Assembly: GCA_013339765.2 (NCBI GenBank)
Contig: CM023453.1
Span: 27,357,868 to 27,421,867 of the forward strand
Length of the DNA stretch: 64,000 bases
Reading direction: 5' to 3'
Source of the DNA: Haemaphysalis longicornis
Lineage: Eukaryota; Arthropoda; Arachnida; Ixodida; Ixodidae
Shown: piece by piece, positions 21,531-30,428 of the stretch
Numbering within the stretch: the stretch's first letter is position 1
Layout: the number at the start of each line of letters is the position of its first letter
Program-made: the position numbers and the translations under genes
Notes under the pieces: generated by a model
Database searches by the model: none
What the model was told of the DNA's origin: nothing
Seen by the model: only the letters and a program-made list of their open reading frames with translations

Positions 21531-22736
21531 AGCGAAACAGATGGACAAACAGGTATCCTCATTGATTCCAAGAGCAACGTCTACGTATATATTTAAAAGG
21601 GTCAAATGGCTCCGCCAAGTTATTACACCGCAGCCCTCATCATAATCTATTATTTATGTGGCGAACAGCCGTGCTATGTGGTAGTAGTAATGCCATTTAA
21701 TTTACGTAATTATGAACGTTGTGGTTGTGTCTGCAATGCATGTCTGTGAAGCGCTCCTGAATAATCCCTTGCGGCAGTGTTGCTTCCCCTTTTCCCGCTG
21801 CATTCTGCATCCAGTGTGCTTGATTATAAGCCGTTGTTCATGAAAGCTCCACGGCGCGTTTCCGTCTTCCTTCAAGGATGACAAGGGTTCCGCGAAAACT
21901 CGTCTTGCTCCAAAATTGCGGTCTGCTTCAGACAGTTCGCTCGGAAACATATTGATTCAGCGGTCGGCATTTCTCGCTGACGCTCCCGCGGCGTCTTTCC
22001 GCTCCCTTGGGAGGGATGAACTTAAAGTAAGACGTATTTTAAAAACAGAAAACTGTTTGGTAGGTTTCGCTCGTTCCCGCTGGCGATATACATGTTCATT
22101 TAGGTCAAGGGCACAGCAAGGAAAAAGCAGCAATTTGTATCTCTACATCGGAATGCGCGTTCTTTCACACTGTTATGAACAGCCTGGAACAGCAAAACAT
22201 TGGCACAAAAGTGAATCGAATCAATAAAGTCATTTTGTTTCATGATTGGATGACTCATTTGAAATACAGAAGTGCGGGGTTCAACAACTGATTCAAACAA
22301 GTGGTTAAAGCTTCAACATTTGATCTCATCATGCCGAGAAGCTTGGAAATTGGAATGTTAAGGTCGCTATTTTCCTGCTGACGTTTCAACTGTTGCTGTC
22401 ATTAAGTGTGCAGTCTGCGTATCAATATAACAGCCGAAACAGCCGGTAGTCGGAGGCTGTCCAAAGAAGGCGATTAGAAGATTTGTTTGGTAGGTTGGGC
22501 CACAGCAAACGATGTCTATTACACGGGGATGGCAACAGCATTTTTATTTACGACATCAGCTTTTACGGGTTAGGGAAGATAAGTTGCTTACTCAACCCCA
22601 GAGACATTCTCGTCGCCACGTTGTAACAGCTCATTCTTCATTGATTTACTAAACTAATAGACCCGTACTTCATTCACCTAATGCCCTGGAGTCATCACGA
22701 CAGCCTAATCTTGAACGGACGACCCATAAAGATACC
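21531..22736. other. Unassigned
   Basis: No recognised gene or repeat. One AATAAA occurs at about 22225 (CAATCAATAAAGTC), and a tandem (GTA)n-like scrap at 21681. Frames on both strands (21702-21950, 21916-22227) have no domain. Confidence 0.35.
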
Positions 22737-22804
22737 GGGGGCCGAATTCTCTAAAAAACGGGCGTCGCTTTGAAACGACGGGGTAGCGCCATGCGATTAC
22801 GAGT

Positions 22805-23005
22805 CAACACATCCAACGAGCCAGTACAACCAACGTGCCATTACATCCAACGTTGGATGTGTTGGCTCGTTGGATATAAGGACACGATGGATGTATTGAC
22901 ATGCTTTTGGATGTAGCTGCTCGTTGGATGTAGTTGCTCGCTGGATGTGGTGGCACGTTGGATGTAGTGGCACGTTGGATGTAATAGCACGTTGGATATA
23001 GTTGC
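22805..23005. repeat. 17-bp minisatellite array, left
   Basis: Units of TTGGATGTAGTGGCACG type repeat about ten times. The orientation flips at a perfect palindrome centred at about 22850 (ACATCCAACGTTGGATGT): units left of it are inverted. Frames through the array are artefacts. Confidence 0.85.
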
Positions 23006-23151
23006 TCACCTTCTGAAGAGGGAAGGTGTAATTATGGCAGCGCGGATAGACCCTGTCGGGACGATGACACCGTTTCCTTCTCGTAGCTTTGTTGTGTCCA
23101 CTCCGTCGGCCGGAGCGAGGTGTGGCTCCGCCGACGCCAGCCAGTCGCAAC

Positions 23152-23406
23152 CATTGGCGGATCCAGAGGGGGGGTCCGGATGTCCTGACCCCTCCCTTAA
23201 TTTTTTGAATTTAAACCTCCAATGATGACCTACTCAGGTCGCAGAAAAAGGGTGAATTGATGACTTGTTGTAATTCCTTGTGTTTTTGCTTTCCCGAAAT
23301 TTCAGTGAATAAATAAGGCTCCTCCTCCTCCTGCTCATCATCATCATCATCATCATCACTGACAGGAGCTGACCCCCCTCTCAGAAAAAGCCTGGATTCG
23401 CCCCTG
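23152..23406. mobile_element. hAT-type MITE with 8-bp duplication
   Basis: The 255-bp element starts CATTGGCGGATCCAG; its right end in reverse complement is CAGGGGCGAATCCAG, so 12 of 15 terminal positions match. It is flanked by a perfect 8-bp direct repeat GTCGCAAC (23144-23151 and 23407-23414), as expected for hAT insertions. A G-run follows the left end, an AATAAA lies at about 23309, and a (CAT)n microsatellite at 23336-23358. No coding sequence. It lies inside the foldback element. Confidence 0.75.
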
Positions 23407-23850
23407 GTCGCAACCCTTTGTATTGGCCTTGCCGGAGGGTTTTTACGCAGCGCTGGGAAGGCTTTCCTGTCCTCCTCCTGACCTTCCGAGACGGACGAGG
23501 GCGGTGCGGGGGGAGGCAGCTTCGCTTACGACCACTCGCGAATCTTTGAACGAGTTCGTCCGGAGCTGTGACCAAGAGCGGTCGAATCAAGGCTTGCTCC
23601 CATGGCGGTTTCTGGGTGCCAGAGCCCCACGAATTTCTCGCCAACCGCGCAGCGCTTCGGCACCTTTTTGGCCTCCGGGCCCCTACCAGGGATCGCGCGG
23701 TAATACCCTCCTCGTGCGCGCGGCGCATTTTATTTTTAACCAAGTTTTCATTTTCCTGCGTTGTATTCATCAGTAGGAATAGTAAAGTGTTACAATACTC
23801 AATATTTTGAAACTCAATGTAATAAACAAAACTCAATGTTTTGTTGCACG

Positions 23851-24328
23851 AGCTACACTGGCTGAATTTAGCAATGTCGCGTGGCTCCTGGAGAGCCGTG
23901 CTGCGTATGCGCGAGGAGCAGTGACGTCACAAGGCGCACAGAATGTTGCTCGCTACCCGGCGTCCCTTGCACACCCCACGCGCCCAGCGTCTTCGCCGAC
24001 CTCCGTTGCCCACGTGGCATCCCGGTCCACCTGATGATCATGCGAGGGGTGGCCGGGTGTGGAACCGATGGCTCATGCGTCGCAGAAACACCGGCTTGCA
24101 CCTGTGGAACCAGCTTAGCTCTGGGGCGATTGGTGACGCTGCGCCAGAGCCGCTTGATAAATATACATGTGTCACATAATGCGTACCCTGCGTGTGTGTC
24201 ATTGAAGCAGCAGTAAGCATGATAATCAAGCTAATCCCAGACAACCAGGAAAGGTAAGAATAACAGGTGGAACATTAGCTCACGCTACGTATATCCTGGT
24301 ATAGCCGAGCTAAGCCACTGGTAATTTT
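23851..24328 (+). mobile_element. Repeat R1, copy A
   Basis: One of three copies of a repeat (others 28428-28908, 46523-46815). It begins AGCTACACTGGC, contains a shared GCGTGGCTCCTGGAGAGCCG segment with the following 200 bp, and ends with AGCAGTAAGCATGATAATCA, ACGCTACGTATATCCTG and TAGCCGAGCTAAGCCACTG. Copies A and B share an open frame (23881-24216, 111 codons; 28459-28776, 105 codons) starting MAPGEPC, but copy C lacks this part. I think it is a non-autonomous repeat of unknown class. Confidence 0.65.
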
Positions 24329-24604
24329 TTTTGTTTATTACAAAACCCAGGATCTCACATAAACCCGTCTGCACCACCTACCGTTTTCACGGCGGCACTC
24401 AAATTAGGAATGATTAACTATAGTGGGTGCAACTATTACTCGTACCAAACAACACTTACATGTGGAATAAAAGGCGTAGCGTAGCGCACGCTGCCCGCTA
24501 CGCTAAAAAACTCCATTCGCGGAGTTCAGTCGGACTGCGGAGTTCAGTCGGATTGTAATTAAGCCTAGCAATGTAGTATGTTAGGCTACAGGGCATTACG
24601 CGCT

Positions 24605-24870
24605 GGAAGTAATGAAACGGTGGATGTGGTGGCGCATTGGATGTACTGGGCGAAATTGGATGTAATGGCACAGTTTGGACAAAGTTGCTCGATGGATGTA
24701 ATGGCATGTTGGATGTACTGGCACGTTGGATGCAGTGGCCAAAATTGGATGTTTCTGCTCGTTGGATGTAATGGCACGATGGACGCGCTGGCCACGTTGG
24801 ATGCAACGGCACGAAATTGGATGTTTCTGCGCGCTGGATGTGATGGCACGATGGATGTGTTGGCCCCAAG
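24605..24870 (+). repeat. 17- to 24-bp minisatellite array, right
   Basis: About 14 units of the GGATGT family, with alternating forms such as TTGGATGTACTGGCACG and AAATTGGATGTTTCTGC. Same unit and orientation as most of the left array of the foldback element. The frame at 24578-25054 running through it is repetitive and not a gene. Confidence 0.85.
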
Positions 24871-24872
24871 CG

Positions 24873-25114
24873 GCGCCATGCAAGCGCATGTGTTCTGGGG
24901 TTGGGGCCGTCACTTCGGGGGAAGCTGTGCACTCAGTGTGAGCCGCAGAAAAGCACTGTGGCAAGGGCGCGAAGCGACACCCACTGCCCCCCCCCATCGT
25001 TTCACTTGTCGCTTCGCGCCCTTGCCACAGTGCTTTTTCTGCGGCTCACACTGAGTGCACAGCTTCCCCCGAAGTGACGGCCCCAACCCCAGAACACATG
25101 CGCTTGCATGGCGC
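24873..25114. repeat. Near-perfect palindrome, 107-bp arms
   Basis: Arms 24873-24979 and 25007-25114 are reverse complements with a single 1-base indel (four versus five A/T in the GCAGAAAAGC segment). The spacer is 27 nt and contains a run of 10 C. Such identity implies recent formation or gene conversion, in contrast with the diverged minisatellites beside it. It would form a very stable cruciform. Confidence 0.9.
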
Positions 25115-25275
25115 TACCCCGTCGTTTCAAAGCGACGACCCGTTTTTAGAGAATTCGGCCCGGGACACATGAAATGGTGTGGTCTACAGTCGCTTCGCTC
25201 AGACACATGGTTTGGACCTGTCATCTCAAATCCCAGCCCACAGCACGGATTTCACATCAGTAATTCCGAGCAGTG

Positions 25276-25560
25276 CGAGGCCGTGATGCTCAGCTCTGTC
25301 TCCGAAGTAGAAGTTGCGGTTTACCAGCTGGCGGAAGACGCCGCCAAGGACCACGACGTCTTGGTCGTCGTTGGACGAAGCGCCCACCCGGAACCTCCCT
25401 ATTGGGTGGTTACGTTCAGCAATGATGACGATAAAGTTTTCCGTCTGTCTGTCGTCTGTCTGTCTCTCTCGCTCCTCTCTATCTCTCTCTCTATCTCCCT
25501 CTTCCCCTCTCTCTCTCTCTATCTCTCTCTCCTCTCGCGCTCGCTCTCGCTTTTTCTCTC
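25276..25560 (+). mobile_element. Probable LINE ORF2 C-terminal remnant and tail
   Basis: The frame at about 25276-25440 reads EAVMLSSVSEVEVAVYQLAE then AKDHDVLVVV; Glu/Val/Ala-rich endings of this kind followed by a short 3' UTR are common for tick non-LTR retrotransposons. GATAAAGTTTTCC then leads into a TCTG/TC microsatellite (25442-25560). No reverse transcriptase motif remains upstream, because the foldback element abuts at 25163. The assignment is by pattern only. Confidence 0.35.
25440..25560 (+). repeat. (TCTG)n/(TC)n microsatellite
   Basis: Compound pyrimidine repeat directly following the LINE-like segment; probably its simple-repeat tail, expanded. Confidence 0.9.
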
Positions 25561-26069
25561 TCTGCTAGTTGGTGAACGCGGAGCACTGAGAACTTTGTTT
25601 TGTATTTCTTCTGTTTGGCCTCTCTTGTGACAGCGCGAGGAAGAAAGGCTTATTGATTATCCTTTGTTCTTGTTCCGCTTTTATCTCGCTTCTCTGCGAC
25701 GCCATTTTCGATACATACAGCGTCTTTTCCTTTGTTTTGTTTTGGTCGCTTTTGACGCCACTCGTGAACAGCGTGAGGCAAAGTATTTTTGCTTATCTTT
25801 TCTTTATTCTACCCTTAAGCAGTGGGACACCGCCCTGGCCAGGCCATTGCTGGAACAATTAGGAGCACTGGTGACCAGAGCCCTGGATGCAACGTGGACT
25901 CCCGGCCTCTAAAATTGAGGCGGCTTACCACATTCCCATATCCAGACCATATGCTCAATAAATGTACATTAGTACTGCTACTTGCTCTTGGTTTGCGCAT
26001 GTCTCGCCTTTCTTCGACGCAGTTTTTAACGCCCGCTTTTTGTTGTTTCCCAATAAAACCAGCAATAGA
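25561..26069. other. Unassigned
   Basis: No recognised element. A polyadenylation-like CTCAATAAATG is at about 25953 and CAATAAAACC at 26051. The 193-codon plus-strand frame that starts at 25822 runs on into the SINE pair and is not credible as a gene. Confidence 0.35.
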
Positions 26070-26305
26070 GAAAAGCAAAAAAATTACACCATCTTCCCAC
26101 GTGGGAACCCTGAGGAGATGCAAAGCCGTGCAAACTCGAGCAAACTCGAGATGCTTTGCATCTCCTCAGGGTTCCCACGGGGGAAGATGGTGTAATTTTT
26201 TTGCTTTTCGCCGCCATCAGAAAAGCGGCCGCCGCTGCCGGGAATCGAACCCCCGACCTCGTGCTCAGCAGCGCAACGCCTTAGCCACTGAGCCACCGCG
26301 GCGGG
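26070..26305 (-). mobile_element. SINE with Ruka-type head and inverted duplicate of its body
   Basis: On the minus strand the head (26305-26228) has the A box TGGCTCAGTGGCTAAGGCG and B box GGTTCGATTCC shared with Ruka-like copies. Its body differs: GAAAAGCAAAAAAATTACAC, then CATCTTCCCCCGTGGGAACC and GAGGAGATGCAAAGC (26209-26153). The same 57-nt body recurs inverted at 26070-26126 with a single mismatch, separated by a 26-nt spacer holding a direct repeat CAAACTCGAG x2. So either a tail-to-tail SINE pair with the left copy truncated, or a SINE subfamily with a built-in palindrome. Confidence 0.8.
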
Positions 26306-26429
26306 CCACTGCCAAAATCGTTGGTGTTCATTGTCAGCTCATCGGACGGCGCAGAGCGAAGCAGCAACTGAAGCGAGCAGCGGTGCGTACCTGGTTTGTC
26401 TGAAGTGGCGAGGAAGAGGGGAGAGGAGA

Positions 26430-26630
26430 GAGTGACGTTATCACAGCTGGCGTGGAGAAAGGGAGAGGAGGAGCAGCGCACACAGGTGGTGTGGAGAGAA
26501 GGAGGGGGTTAGAGTGACGTTATCACAGCTGGCGTGGAGAAGGGGAGAGGAGGAGCAGCGCACACAGGTGGTATGGAGAGAAGGAGGGGGTTAGAGTGAC
26601 GTTATCACAGCTGGCGTGGAGAGGAGGAGA
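26430..26630 (+). repeat. 82-bp minisatellite, about 2.4 copies
   Basis: The block AGTGACGTTATCACAGCTGG recurs at 26431, 26513 and 26595, exactly 82 bp apart, with nearly identical purine-rich sequence between (GGAGAGGAGGAGCAGCGCAC). The high identity points to recent duplication. Frames on the minus strand (26281-26481, 26523-26720) are repeat artefacts. Confidence 0.9.
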
Positions 26631-27329
26631 GGTGCGGACGGACGCCGGAAGGACAGCGGACATAGCCCCGAGCAAGAGATGCTTCGCATCTAAAAAGAAC
26701 GCTGAAGTTTGTTTATGCACTTGTGTTTAGTGCTGGCATCTGCGAAACTTGCGCTCAGTGCTAGTAGTGGGAAATAATTCATCTAGGAATACTTCGACAT
26801 CACACTCGCTAATACGAAAGGCACACAGATGACGCTATTTGTTTTTCGCAGCACGAAAATCTTCTGCAGCACTAAAGACGCCGATCCCAATTTGGTCCTT
26901 ATCACCCCCAGATCACAGGTTGCCAGCGAAAAAATTCTACGCGCTTAGTTAGTACCATATCATGAAAGTTAGCCGCAGTTACACCAGCGATGAGTTCAGC
27001 AAAGAAAATCTTTCTGCCTGACAACTTGACCTCATAAACGATAGCTACCTCGTGTGTGCAACCAAATTACCATGATAAAAAAATAATGTAAATTACTAAT
27101 ATCGTTGTTATTAATATTGTTCTTGACAGTTTTGTTCATGTTTTATTGTATTTAGTGTACACATTGTCTGATCGGCTTTCCCGCACGTGACTGACTGATT
27201 TATTCATTGATTAGTGTAACGGTCGATCGATTGATCAATTTATTCATTTACGTGATTACCTGTTGCTTAATTATTTTTCCACATAATTACCATTACTGAT
27301 TTATTTTTGTAATTGTTCCTTGTTTTCAA
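26631..27329. other. Unassigned AT-rich
   Basis: Begins with a GGACGGACGCCGGA-type segment and ATGCTTCGCATCTAAAAAG, similar to the segment at 47430-47475 and perhaps the edge of a shared repeat. The rest is AT-rich without recognised features. Confidence 0.35.
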
Positions 27330-27337
27330 CTAACGTT

Positions 27338-27505
27338 TGTACATTCATTTATTCATTTATTTACTTATTTATATATTTATTCCCATCCATCATCCATCAT
27401 CCATCCATCCATCCATCCATCCATCCATCCATCCATCCATCCATCCATCCATCCATCCATCCATCAAATCATTCATTCATTCATTCATTCATTCATTCAT
27501 TCAGA
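27338..27505 (+). repeat. (TTAT)n, (ATCC)n and (ATTC)n compound microsatellite
   Basis: TTTA units to 27382, ATCC units 27385-27464, then ATTC units 27469-27503. The Ile-His-Pro-Ser repeating frames here are translations of the microsatellite. Confidence 0.95.
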
Positions 27506-28318
27506 TTCATTGCGAAAACACTTCACAAGTCAAAACCTAGCTAATTCTCGGATTTGTATGTTTGGAGATGACTAAGAAATCGGCAACTCATACAGTACTA
27601 AACTTTGCCAAAGTTACACCAAAACGCGGACCCCGCATCCGGAAAATCGGATGCAAGGCCCAGTCCCGGTGTGGCGGCAAGTGCACCGGAAAAAACAAAA
27701 AACAAACAAACAAACAAAAACGTGCGTCCGACGCCCACAAGTGGACCCTTCGTGAACGTGATGCCACCAACGTCCGTTGCTCACGGTGTCCGTGACCCAC
27801 GCGTGCGGCAGCGCTTTACGACGTTTTGTCTAGACGCTGGCGTCGCTCGCTGTTTGCGCGCACCACTCCGGCATTTCCCTTTCGCTCCCATTTATTTACA
27901 ACACTCGATGCACCGCCCACGGGCACGCTAGCCACATGGTCGTCAAACCCGGTCTTCCCGCAACAAACAACAAACTCACGCGGCGCTTATCGCCGCTGTC
28001 GCGGGATCCTCCAGCTCAGGGTCGTAACAATGATTGCGACCGCCGGGCCATTGACAACTGACGGAGCTGCCGCCGCGCGTCGTCCCACTCGAGCTGCGCT
28101 CTCAGTGGAGAATAAAAAAACGCGCGTCGAAACGAAAGCGACGCTCGTGACGCGTGCGCCACGCTCGGCTTTTGTCACCTTCGCGAAATCGCAGCTGATT
28201 AGCGCTGAGATAACGAGACCGTAATGAAGGCCTTGGTCGTCCTCATCCACCTCGCGACGCGATGGCAATGCCTGGGAGACGGCCCGTGAAGAGGCCACTG
28301 TGCTACGATAACAACAAG
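27506..28318. other. GC-rich unassigned region
   Basis: From about 27600 the sequence is GC- and CpG-rich, with long frames on both strands (27826-28224 plus, 132 codons; 27987-28517 minus, 176 codons that run into repeat R1). A short (AAAC)n run sits at 27695-27718. No TATA motif, splice pattern or domain was recognised. It could be an LTR-like segment or a promoter island. Confidence 0.3.
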
Positions 28319-28321
28319 TTA

Positions 28322-28959
28322 GGCCGAGCTCAGGACTGTTGTCGCAACTGCCGTAATATCTTTTAATAATGACGTCGTTTGACGTCTCAGCCAACCGAAC
28401 TGCGTAACACGCCATTTTCATAGCGTCAGCTAGACTGGCCGAGGTTGAGCAGTTTCGCGTGGCTCCTGGAGAGCCGTGCCGCGCATGCGCGAGGAGCAGA
28501 AACGTCACACGGCGCACAGAACGTTGCTGGCTGCCCGGCGTTTCTCACGCACCCCACGCGCCCAGCGTCTTCGCCGACCTCCGTTCCGCACGTGGCGGCC
28601 CGGTCCACTTGATGATCATGCGAGGGGTGGCCGGGTGGGGAACCGATGGCTCGTGCGTCGTAGCAACACCGGCGTGCGCCTGTGGAACCAGCTTAGCTCT
28701 GGGGCGTTTGGTGACGCTGCACCGGAGCCGCTTGATACATATACATGTAATGCCTATACCGTGTGTGTGTCATTGAAGCAGCAGTAAGCATGATAATCAA
28801 GCTAATCCTAGACAACGAGGAAAGCTAAGAATAACCAGCTGAACCTTAGCTTACTTGCTACGTATATCCTGCTATGGTGTAGCCGAGCTAAGCCAGTGCT
28901 ATTTTTTTTACGTCCATTGCGCACGATATGGCTGTGAAGTTGGTAGCGCGAACATAGCC
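28322..28959 (-). mobile_element. Harbinger-like MITE 1, split by repeat R1
   Basis: Homologous, in reverse orientation, to the intact MITE at 38125-38266. Outer parts 28322-28397 and about 28909-28959 align to the two ends of that element; between them lies a complete R1 copy. Flanked by TTA at 28319-28321 and 28960-28962. A 3-bp TTA/TWA duplication and GGC...GCC ends fit PIF/Harbinger-type MITEs. The R1 insertion must be younger than this MITE. Confidence 0.65.
28428..28908 (+). mobile_element. Repeat R1, copy B
   Basis: Runs from AGCTAGACTGGCCGAGGTTG to TAGCCGAGCTAAGCCAGTGC. It is the most complete copy, sharing the whole length of copy A including the MAPGEPC frame (28459-28776). Inserted within MITE 1; the exact boundary is blurred by a few bases on each side, so no duplication is called. 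Confidence 0.65.
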
Positions 28960-28962
28960 TTA

Positions 28963-29296
28963 GGCTATATTCAGACTACCGAATTTGCATCAAAGACTGT
29001 AGTGCCCAAAACGGAGCTAGAGAGTGCGCCTTCCCACTCCTATCCCTTCCTCTTCTCTAGCCCTCTCTTTTACCTCCTGAACCCCATTCCCCAAGTTTAG
29101 GGTAGCAAATCGGGCTCTGCACCTGGTCAACCTCGCGGCCTTTCCGTCCTTTCGACAGCAAAAGCCATATCGTGATCTATCGACGAAAAAAAAAAGAAAA
29201 AAAACGGCCTGTCACGCAGTGCGGTTGGCTGAGGCACGAAATGACGACATTCTTATAAGTTATCACAACAGTTGCGGCAACAGCCTGAACCCGGCC
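28963..29296 (+). mobile_element. Harbinger-like MITE 2, split by LINE fragment
   Basis: Starts GGCTATATTCAGACTACC immediately after the TTA at 28960-28962 and ends GCCTGAACCCGGCC before a TTA at 29297-29299. It aligns to 38125-38266 in the same orientation, but about 28990-29160 is foreign and resembles a LINE 3' region. It lies head-on against MITE 1, and both share one TTA, giving the palindromic junction AGCCTTAGGCT. Confidence 0.65.
28990..29160 (+). mobile_element. Truncated LINE 3' region
   Basis: Pyrimidine-rich CTCTAGCCCTCTCTTTTACC then TTAGGGTAGCAAATCGGGCT and CACCTGGTCAACCTC. I recognise GGGTAGC-AACCGG followed by CTGGTTAACCTCC as a recurring tick non-LTR retrotransposon 3' UTR pattern. 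5'-truncated and without coding sequence. Confidence 0.5.
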
Positions 29297-29299
29297 TTA

Positions 29300-30360
29300 C
29301 GCCCATAGGAAAATGCTGGGATGTTGCTATTGGGTCCAAGGTCCGATTCCAAGCCATGGTGAACGCGGTGTGATGTAAGAACTCGGCCGGCAGAAATTGT
29401 GTAGCGACATTTTTGTGCAATTGAACTAATCTCTGAAGTCCCCGGAATCGCCCACGTTACTCATAGATAGTGGAACGAAGCGCGCGCGATGGCGTTCCAG
29501 GAGCGGAGCGATAGGGCGGAAGCAAAGATACGTTGCGCGCGAGAACTTTAATTAATCAAAGAGGGCTGTTAAATCAGCCTTATGAACTTCCGCCAACAGC
29601 ACAGTCGACGCGAACTCGGCGTTGCGACGTGTTTGCTTTCCGAAGATTTTGGTTACGTGTTCCTTTTGCCACTGTTGTGAATGCACACGTGTTAGTTTGA
29701 ATAGGAGCCAAACCATTTTCTGTGATCAAACCTCGGACTTCACTCCCAATCCCACCCCAACCTACAGGCAGTGTATGACTTGACTGCCCAGCCCGGGCCC
29801 TAAGATCCAGCGAGACCTGATAACGAAGGCCCGGACAGCCAGCCGCAGCCAGTGTATCCAAGTCTATACGATGGTACCCCCCACCGGGCGGGTGCCCTAA
29901 TATGGGCATCTGGTGCTCACAAATTAAGACTAATCAATAATTTAAATGTAGCCCCATTTGAGCCGCGAGCGGAATTTTCAGACTAGCTTCTTTTTACCCC
30001 CTCCCCAATAGACGACAGTTACTCATAGCGCACATAATCATTCCTGAGTCAAATCAAAGAATAGGGGAGGGGGATTTCTCCACCCGCAGCCCTTACGCAT
30101 GTGGCTGAGAAATTTAAAAAAGGAATATAAATCTATATGCCGCCAAAATTATAAATGCTTTGCTCTAAAAAATTGTCTGTATGAAGTAGTTTGATGGCTG
30201 ACCAAGTACTTTTCCAGTCACCCAGTCACAAGTGAACTCCGGTGCGTCTCTACCTCGTCATACCAACCGTAAAGGGCCTCCAAGAGCTTTGCGGGCGCCC
30301 CCACGCCCACACGAAAACGCAAAGTTTGTGTTTGTTGCGCCAAAGGACCTCTGACGCCAC
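29300..30360. other. Unassigned
   Basis: A GC-rich portion with a 109-codon minus-strand frame (29580-29909) that has no recognised domain, then AT-rich sequence with G- and C-runs (30000-30075). No element recognised. Confidence 0.35.
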
Positions 30361-30428
30361 ACATTCATTCATTCATTCATTCATTCATTCATTCATTCAT
30401 TCATTCATTCATTCATTCATTCATTCAT
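30361..30428 (+). repeat. (ATTC)17 microsatellite
   Basis: Pure tetranucleotide repeat, about 67 bp. It may be the tail of an unseen LINE, as at 19246. Confidence 0.97.

Larger units (their letters stand above)
22737..25163. mobile_element. Foldback-type composite transposon, 2.4 kb
   Basis: The left end (22737-22795) reads GGGGGCCGAATTCTCTAAAA then ACGGGCGTCGCTTTGAAACG and GGTAGCGCCATGC. The right end (25105-25163), in reverse complement, reads the same with single-base changes. Inside each end sits an array of 17-bp GGATGT units, and next to the right end is a near-perfect 107-bp palindrome. Nested inside are a small hAT-type MITE (23152-23406) and repeat R1 copy A (23851-24328). There is no transposase. 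The architecture (long inverted ends with subterminal tandem repeats) resembles foldback elements. No target duplication could be defined. Confidence 0.65.

Noticed and set aside
22805..23005. Regular short repeats that might suggest a CRISPR array
   Set aside because: Units are 17 bp in direct tandem without unique spacers, and the genome is eukaryotic.
23881..24216. MAPGEPC frame as a host gene
   Set aside because: It lies within repeat R1, recurs at 28459-28776 and is deleted from copy C, so it is not treated as a host gene.
25055..25630. 191-codon plus-strand frame
   Set aside because: Spans the foldback right end, a LINE-like remnant and a microsatellite, so it cannot be one gene; only the LINE-like part is kept.
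25822..26403. 193-codon plus-strand frame
   Set aside because: Runs through the inverted SINE pair, so it is not a credible gene.
27320..27544. Ile-His-Pro-Ser repeat protein frames
   Set aside because: Translations of the ATCC/ATTC microsatellite.
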